Origin: Evtepia gabavorous
GTDB lineage: Bacteria; Bacillota; Clostridia; Oscillospirales; Oscillospiraceae
Direction: 5' to 3'
Length of the DNA: 64,000 nt
NCBI RefSeq assembly: GCF_003425665.1
Contig: NZ_QQRQ01000008.1
Location: 1-64,000 of the forward strand
How positions within the stretch are numbered: position 1 is the stretch's first letter; every line of letters begins with the position of its first letter. The notes under the pieces were generated by a model. That model was given only the letters and a program-made list of their open reading frames with translations, was not told the origin of the DNA and searched no databases. Positions 59,907-64,000 of the stretch are shown in pieces. A program made the position numbers and the translations under genes.

Positions 59907-60524
59907 ATGCTGCAAATCAAACGTATGCCCGTGGGCCAGATCGGCACCAACTGCTACCTGCTGGAGGACACCGACGCCAAGCTCTGCGCCGTCATTGATC
60001 CCGGCGACCAGCCGGAGGACATTGACCGGGAGATCCGCAAGGCGGGCCTCACCCTCACCATGATTCTCATCACCCACGGCCACTTTGACCACGTGCTGGG
60101 GGTCCCCGGCCTGCTGGAGAAGTGGCCGGGCATTCCCGTCTACGTCCACGAGAAGGAGGTCAACTGGGCCGGGGCAGGGGACCAGTACATGCTCCTGGCC
60201 CCGGTGGAGGGCATCCACACCGTGAAGGAGGGGGACACCATCCCCTTCGGCGGCGCCACCATCCAGGTGCTCCACACCCCTGGCCACTCCCCCGGGTCGG
60301 TGACTTACCGGGTGGGGGACGTCCTCTTCTGCGGGGACACCCTCTTTGCCGGCTCCTGTGGGCGCACAGACTTTGTGGGGGGGAGCTATCCCCAGATTCT
60401 GAAGTCCCTGAAGCGGCTGGTCTCCCTGGAGGGCAACCTCCGGGTGTGCCCCGGCCATGAGGGGACCTCCAGCCTGGACGTGGAGCGGGCCCACAACCCC
60501 TTTGTCCGGGAAGCCCTGCGATGA
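59907..60524 (+). CDS. MBL-fold metallo-hydrolase (glyoxalase II-like)
   Basis: A 205-residue metallo-beta-lactamase-fold protein. The metal motif THGHFDHVLG (HxHxDH), HTPGHSPGS, GDTLFAGSCG and CPGHEG are all present. Matches the YcbL/glyoxalase II-like group of hydrolases; substrate not assignable. Its stop overlaps the hemZ start (ATGA). Confidence 0.92.
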   Translation: MLQIKRMPVGQIGTNCYLLEDTDAKLCAVIDPGDQPEDIDREIRKAGLTLTMILITHGHFDHVLGVPGLLEKWPGIPVYVHEKEVNWAGAGDQYMLLAPVEGIHTVKEGDTIPFGGATIQVLHTPGHSPGSVTYRVGDVLFCGDTLFAGSCGRTDFVGGSYPQILKSLKRLVSLEGNLRVCPGHEGTSSLDVERAHNPFVREALR

Positions 60525-61978
60525 ACCTGTTCTTTGCCGGCCACCAGGAGAAATACGCGGTGGAGCAGACCCTGCTCACCCTCTTTCCCCAGGAGCGGCC
60601 GGTCTATCCAGATACGCCCCCGGGGGGAGACAACGAACTGGTGCTCTCCTTTTCCCGGGGAAGCCAGTGGTGCACCGCTCGGGCGGTGCTGCGCCGGGGG
60701 GGGAAGACCTACGTCCGCCAGTGCCGGGTGGCTGCCGCCGAACTGCCGGCGGAGGACCCAGTGGTATCCACCCGGCTCACCCGCCGGACCCTCCAGCGGG
60801 CCTTTTACCTGGCCGCGGTGGACTGCCTGGGGACAGAGCCCCCCTGGGGGATGCTCTCCGGGGTCCGCCCGGTGAAGCTCCCCACCCGGGCCATGGAGGC
60901 CGGGGCCTCTCCCCGCCAGGCGGAGGCCATGCTGCGGGACCAATACCGGGTCTCCCCCCTGCGCCGGCAGCTGGCCATGGACTGCGCCCAGGCCAGCCTG
61001 GCGGTGAAACGGGACCTGAAGCCCCAGGAGATCTCCCTGTATGTGGGCATTCCCTTTTGTCCCACCCGGTGCGCCTACTGCTCCTTCATCTCCGCCTCGG
61101 GGTCAGCCAACCGGCTGATCCCCGACTACTTGGATGCCCTGCTGGCGGAGATTGACGCCGCCGGCGCCGCAGCCCGGCGGGCGGGGAAGACCGTCCGGTC
61201 GGTCTATCTGGGCGGGGGGACCCCCACCACCCTGGAGGCCCCTCAGCTGGCCGAGCTGCTGGACCGGCTCCGCCGGGCTTTCCAGCTGGCGCCGGGCACG
61301 GAGTGCACCGTGGAGGCCGGCCGGCCGGACACCATCACCCGGGAAAAGCTCATCGCCATCCGGGAGGGCGGCGGCAACCGGATCTCCGTCAACCCCCAGA
61401 CCATGTCCGACCCTGTCCTGGCAGCCATCGGCCGCAGCCACCGGGCCCAGGATATCCGCCGGGCCTATGCCCTGGCCCGGGAGACCGGTGTGGGAGCGGT
61501 CAACATGGACCTGATCGCCGGCCTGCCGGCGGACACCCCGGCGGGATTCCGCCGGACGGTGGAGGAGGTCCTGGCCATGGCCCCGGAAAACATCACCGTG
61601 CACACCCTGGCCCTAAAAAAGGGGGCCCGCCTGCGCCAGGAGGAGACCCCCCTGCCCTCTGGGACAGATGTGGCCGCCATGCTGGACTTCGCCTGGGCGG
61701 CCCTGCGCCAGGCCGGTTATCTGCCCTACTATTTGTACCGGCAGAAATTCATGTCGGGGTCCTTTGAAAACGTGGGCTGGTGCAAACCTGGCTTCGTCAA
61801 TGTCTATAACATCTGTATGATGGAGGAACTCCACACCGTGCTCTCCCTGGGCGCGGGAGGCGTCACCAAGCTGGTGGAAGGCGGCGTGGTCCGCCGGCTG
61901 GCCAACCCCAAATATCCCCAGGAGTACCTGCGGAACATGGGCGCCATTCAGGCGGAAAAGGCCGCCTTTTCCTGGTAA
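60521..61978 (+). CDS. hemZ: Coproporphyrinogen dehydrogenase HemZ
   Basis: A 485-residue radical SAM protein of the HemN/HemZ group. After an N-terminal domain of about 165 residues, the cluster motif CPTRCAYCSF lies near residue 178, then GGGTPTTLE and the C-terminal HemN-like part. HemZ is an anaerobic coproporphyrinogen oxidase-like protein; whether heme is made here is unknown. Overlaps the MBL gene by 4 bases. Confidence 0.92.
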   Translation: MNLFFAGHQEKYAVEQTLLTLFPQERPVYPDTPPGGDNELVLSFSRGSQWCTARAVLRRGGKTYVRQCRVAAAELPAEDPVVSTRLTRRTLQRAFYLAAVDCLGTEPPWGMLSGVRPVKLPTRAMEAGASPRQAEAMLRDQYRVSPLRRQLAMDCAQASLAVKRDLKPQEISLYVGIPFCPTRCAYCSFISASGSANRLIPDYLDALLAEIDAAGAAARRAGKTVRSVYLGGGTPTTLEAPQLAELLDRLRRAFQLAPGTECTVEAGRPDTITREKLIAIREGGGNRISVNPQTMSDPVLAAIGRSHRAQDIRRAYALARETGVGAVNMDLIAGLPADTPAGFRRTVEEVLAMAPENITVHTLALKKGARLRQEETPLPSGTDVAAMLDFAWAALRQAGYLPYYLYRQKFMSGSFENVGWCKPGFVNVYNICMMEELHTVLSLGAGGVTKLVEGGVVRRLANPKYPQEYLRNMGAIQAEKAAFSW

Positions 61979-62062
61979 GACCCCATCAAACCGGCAACTT
62001 TTTTTCCTGTTTTCCACGTTTTGTGACTTTGTTCCTTGACGTGCCTGGAAGGAGGCATTAAA

Positions 62063-63001
62063 ATGTCCTATCAGCTGCAAGAGATCAACCGCCGCATCGA
62101 CCAGGATGTGAAGGGGTTTTTGGAGGAATGCGACGCCCAGTACGCCCAGAAGGTCAGCCAGGCCGCCGACGCCATTTTGACCAACCTCCCCCACAGCCCC
62201 ATCGTCCTGCTCTCCGGCCCCTCCGGGTCGGGCAAGACCACCACCGCCCTGAAGATTGAGGAGGAGCTGGAAAAGCGGGGGGTGCTCTCCCACACCATCT
62301 CCATGGACAACTACTTCAAAACCCTGGACCCCAAAACCGCCCCCCGGACGGCCGACGGGCTGGTGGACTTTGAGTCCCCCAAGTGCATGGATATGGACCT
62401 GCTCAATTCCCACTTTGCCAAGCTCTCCAAAGGGGAGACCATTGTGGTGCCCAAGTTTGAGTTTGCCCGCCAGATGCGCAATGACCACCTGGGAACTCCT
62501 CTCCGCCTGAAGAAAAATGAAATCGCCATTTTCGAGGGGATTCACGCCCTCAACGACGAGTGCGCCGGACGAAATCCCGCCGCCACCTGCCTGTATATCT
62601 CCGCCCGGTCCGACGTGCTGGAGGGGGAGGACCTGCGGTTCAAGGGTACCTGGATGCGCCTGACCCGCCGGGCGGTCCGGGACTATAACTTCCGGGGCAC
62701 CGGGGTGGGGGAGACCATGGACATGTGGGCCAATGTCCGGCGTGGGGAGAAGCTGTACATCTCTCCCTTCAAGCACCGGGCCAACTACATCTTTGACTCC
62801 TCTCTGCCCTATGAGGTGTCAGTGATGAAGCACTACGCCATGCCCCTGCTGGAGGCCGTGCCCCAGGAGAACGTCCGGCGGCGGGAGCTGCTGGACCTGA
62901 TCCACGGCTTTGAACATTTCCTGCCCATTGACCCCGCCCTGGTGCCCCCGGCTTCTTTACTCCGGGAGTTCATCGGCGGCGGCATCTACGACTATACCTG
63001 A
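62063..63001 (+). CDS. Uridine-kinase-like nucleoside kinase
   Basis: A 312-residue P-loop kinase. Walker A GPSGSGKTTTA is near 54-64, with ISMDNYF, then IFEGIHALND and an Arg-rich lid (TWMRLTRRAVRDYNFRG). It matches the long uridine kinase (Udk)-like proteins of Clostridia. I chose ATG at 62063 because AAGGAGG lies 7 bases upstream. Follows hemZ by 84 bases. Confidence 0.9.
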   Translation: MSYQLQEINRRIDQDVKGFLEECDAQYAQKVSQAADAILTNLPHSPIVLLSGPSGSGKTTTALKIEEELEKRGVLSHTISMDNYFKTLDPKTAPRTADGLVDFESPKCMDMDLLNSHFAKLSKGETIVVPKFEFARQMRNDHLGTPLRLKKNEIAIFEGIHALNDECAGRNPAATCLYISARSDVLEGEDLRFKGTWMRLTRRAVRDYNFRGTGVGETMDMWANVRRGEKLYISPFKHRANYIFDSSLPYEVSVMKHYAMPLLEAVPQENVRRRELLDLIHGFEHFLPIDPALVPPASLLREFIGGGIYDYT

Positions 63002-63064
63002 GCGCACCCCGGGCGGCCGACGCCCGTTTATATCAACATCCAAAGGAAAGGAAGTCTTTCTATC

Positions 63065-63898
63065 ATGTCTGAAGAATGTACCCATGACTGCAGCACCTGC
63101 GGCTCCAGCTGTGAGCACGTGGACGCCAAAGACCTCATTGCACCGCTGAACAAGGACTCTTCCATCAAGCACGTCTACGCCATCATGTCCGGCAAGGGCG
63201 GCGTGGGCAAGAGCTCCACCACCGCCTCCCTGGCCACCGCCATGGCCAAGCGGGGTTATAAAGTGGGCATCATGGACGCCGACATCACCGGCCCCTCCAT
63301 CCCCACCGCCTTCGGCCTGGACACCCGCGCCGTGGGGGACGGGGAGAGCATCTTCCCCGAACTCACCCCCGGGGGCATCAAGATCATCTCCCTGAACCTG
63401 CTGCTGGAGAACAAGGGAGACCCGGTGGTCTGGCGGGGCAGCCTGCTGGGCGGCGTGGTCAAACAGTTCTGGACCGACGTGCGCTGGGGCGAGCTGGACT
63501 ATCTGTTCATTGACATGCCCCCCGGAACGGGCGATGTGCCCCTGACCGTCTTCCAGTCCATCCCCGTGGACGGGATCGTGGTGGTCACCTCTCCCCAGGA
63601 CCTGGTCTCCCTCATCGTCACCAAGGCGGTCCGCATGGCCGAGATGATGAACAAGCCCATCCTGGGCGTGGTGGAGAATTACAGTTATTTCCAGTGCCCC
63701 AACTGCGGGGAGAAGCACTATATCTTCGGCAAGAGCAACTTAGAGCAGGTGGCCGCCGAGCTGCAGGTCAAGGTGCTGGCCCAGATCCCCATGGACCCCG
63801 CCATGGCCGCCGCCATGGACCAGGGCGCCATGGAGACCATGGAGCACAACTACCTGGAGCCTGTGGCTGACGCCATTCTGGCCCACGAGCAGGGATAA
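63065..63898 (+). CDS. Mrp/Nbp35-family P-loop ATPase
   Basis: A 277-residue iron-sulfur carrier ATPase. The N-terminal Cys cluster CTHDCSTCGSSC suggests a bound cluster. Deviant Walker A KGGVGKSS, DADITGPS, and DMPPGTGD are present, as is the C-terminal CPNCG pair that bridges the dimer cluster. Assembles or transfers Fe-S clusters, consistent with several radical SAM enzymes here. Confidence 0.95.
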   Translation: MSEECTHDCSTCGSSCEHVDAKDLIAPLNKDSSIKHVYAIMSGKGGVGKSSTTASLATAMAKRGYKVGIMDADITGPSIPTAFGLDTRAVGDGESIFPELTPGGIKIISLNLLLENKGDPVVWRGSLLGGVVKQFWTDVRWGELDYLFIDMPPGTGDVPLTVFQSIPVDGIVVVTSPQDLVSLIVTKAVRMAEMMNKPILGVVENYSYFQCPNCGEKHYIFGKSNLEQVAAELQVKVLAQIPMDPAMAAAMDQGAMETMEHNYLEPVADAILAHEQG

Positions 63899-63909
63899 GC
63901 AGACAACCG

Positions 63910-63947
63910 CGCCGGCGGGGTGAGAAAACTCGCCCCGCCGGCGTTTT
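63910..63947 (+). terminator. Terminator of Mrp gene
   Basis: CGCCGGCGGGG (63910-63920) pairs perfectly with CCCCGCCGGCG (63933-63943), followed by TTTT. Confidence 0.85.
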
Positions 63948-63968
63948 CACAGAAAGAGAGGACCGCCT

Positions 63969-64000
63969 ATGAAACTCATTTCCTGGAACGTCAACGGCCT
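63969..64000 (+). CDS. Exonuclease III, N-terminal fragment (window edge)
   Basis: Only the first 10 codons are in the window: MKLISWNVNG. This is the conserved start of exodeoxyribonuclease III (ExoA/XthA type AP endonuclease), where WNVNG contains the metal-binding Asn. An AGAGGA site precedes the ATG. The rest lies beyond base 64000. Confidence 0.8.
   Translation, partial: MKLISWNVNG

Overview
The window is a 64 kb piece of a GC-rich Clostridia chromosome. Strong GGAGG-type ribosome binding sites, spoIID, CIRCE, a DUF4179 sigma/anti-sigma style and the gene order miaB-mutS-mutL-miaA-hfq-(hlyD)-yggS-sepF-divIVA-ileS-lspA-rluD point to an Oscillospiraceae gut bacterium of the Flavonifractor/Lawsonibacter/Pseudoflavonifractor kind. 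This placement is inference from protein style and base composition; no rRNA gene is present. No tRNA, rRNA or CRISPR array was seen.

Layout. 1-56 is a (TGCC)14 tract at the window edge. 115-3068 (minus strand) carries a TIGR04076 protein, a TatD-associated radical SAM protein, tatD, a DUF1836 protein and a small unknown gene. About 3,624-13,777 is a roughly 10.1 kb AT-richer mobilizable element: serine recombinase, VapE-type ATPase, CHC2 primase fragment, MobA/MobL relaxase, an RSF1010-like oriT, DUF3847, RepA, XRE regulators, TnpV and a cargo membrane protein. It has no type IV secretion genes. It appears to have split a small host membrane-protein gene, whose 5' piece lies at 13,778-13,855 and 3' piece at 3,342-3,623, 10 kb apart.

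13,886-18,000 is an OmpR-type two-component system with two PepSY proteins. 18,126-25,846 holds small membrane proteins, a SurA/PrsA-like protein, metG, and an ECF sigma/DUF4179 module with a secreted protein. 25,933-33,462 (minus) holds a YjjG-type HAD phosphatase, spoIID, a polysaccharide deacetylase, a second two-component system and an aminotransferase. 33,628-37,016 is a heat-shock block: perfect CIRCE, hsp20, clpB. 37,088-39,786 has a LysR regulator, a B3/B4-domain protein and a Cof-type HAD protein. 39,830-55,755 is a long minus-strand block running from a clear promoter at miaB through mismatch repair, tRNA modification, hfq, division (sepF, divIVA), ileS, lspA and rluD. 55,985-59,045 has a second sigma/DUF4179 module, a lipoprotein and a GNAT enzyme. 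59,396-64,000 (plus) has dtd, an MBL-fold hydrolase, hemZ, a uridine-kinase-like protein, an Mrp/Nbp35 ATPase and the start of an exonuclease III gene.

The most unusual feature is a noncoding repeat family. Two co-linear copies of about 520 bp (31,721-32,241 on plus; 53,812-54,334 on minus) are each built as two mirrored halves with stable hairpins. Between copies, stem bases change in compensating pairs. One copy sits inside the miaB-mutS operon, with a partial extra arm beside it. This looks like a structured RNA or a hairpin-DNA mobile repeat, and I do not recognise it as a described family.
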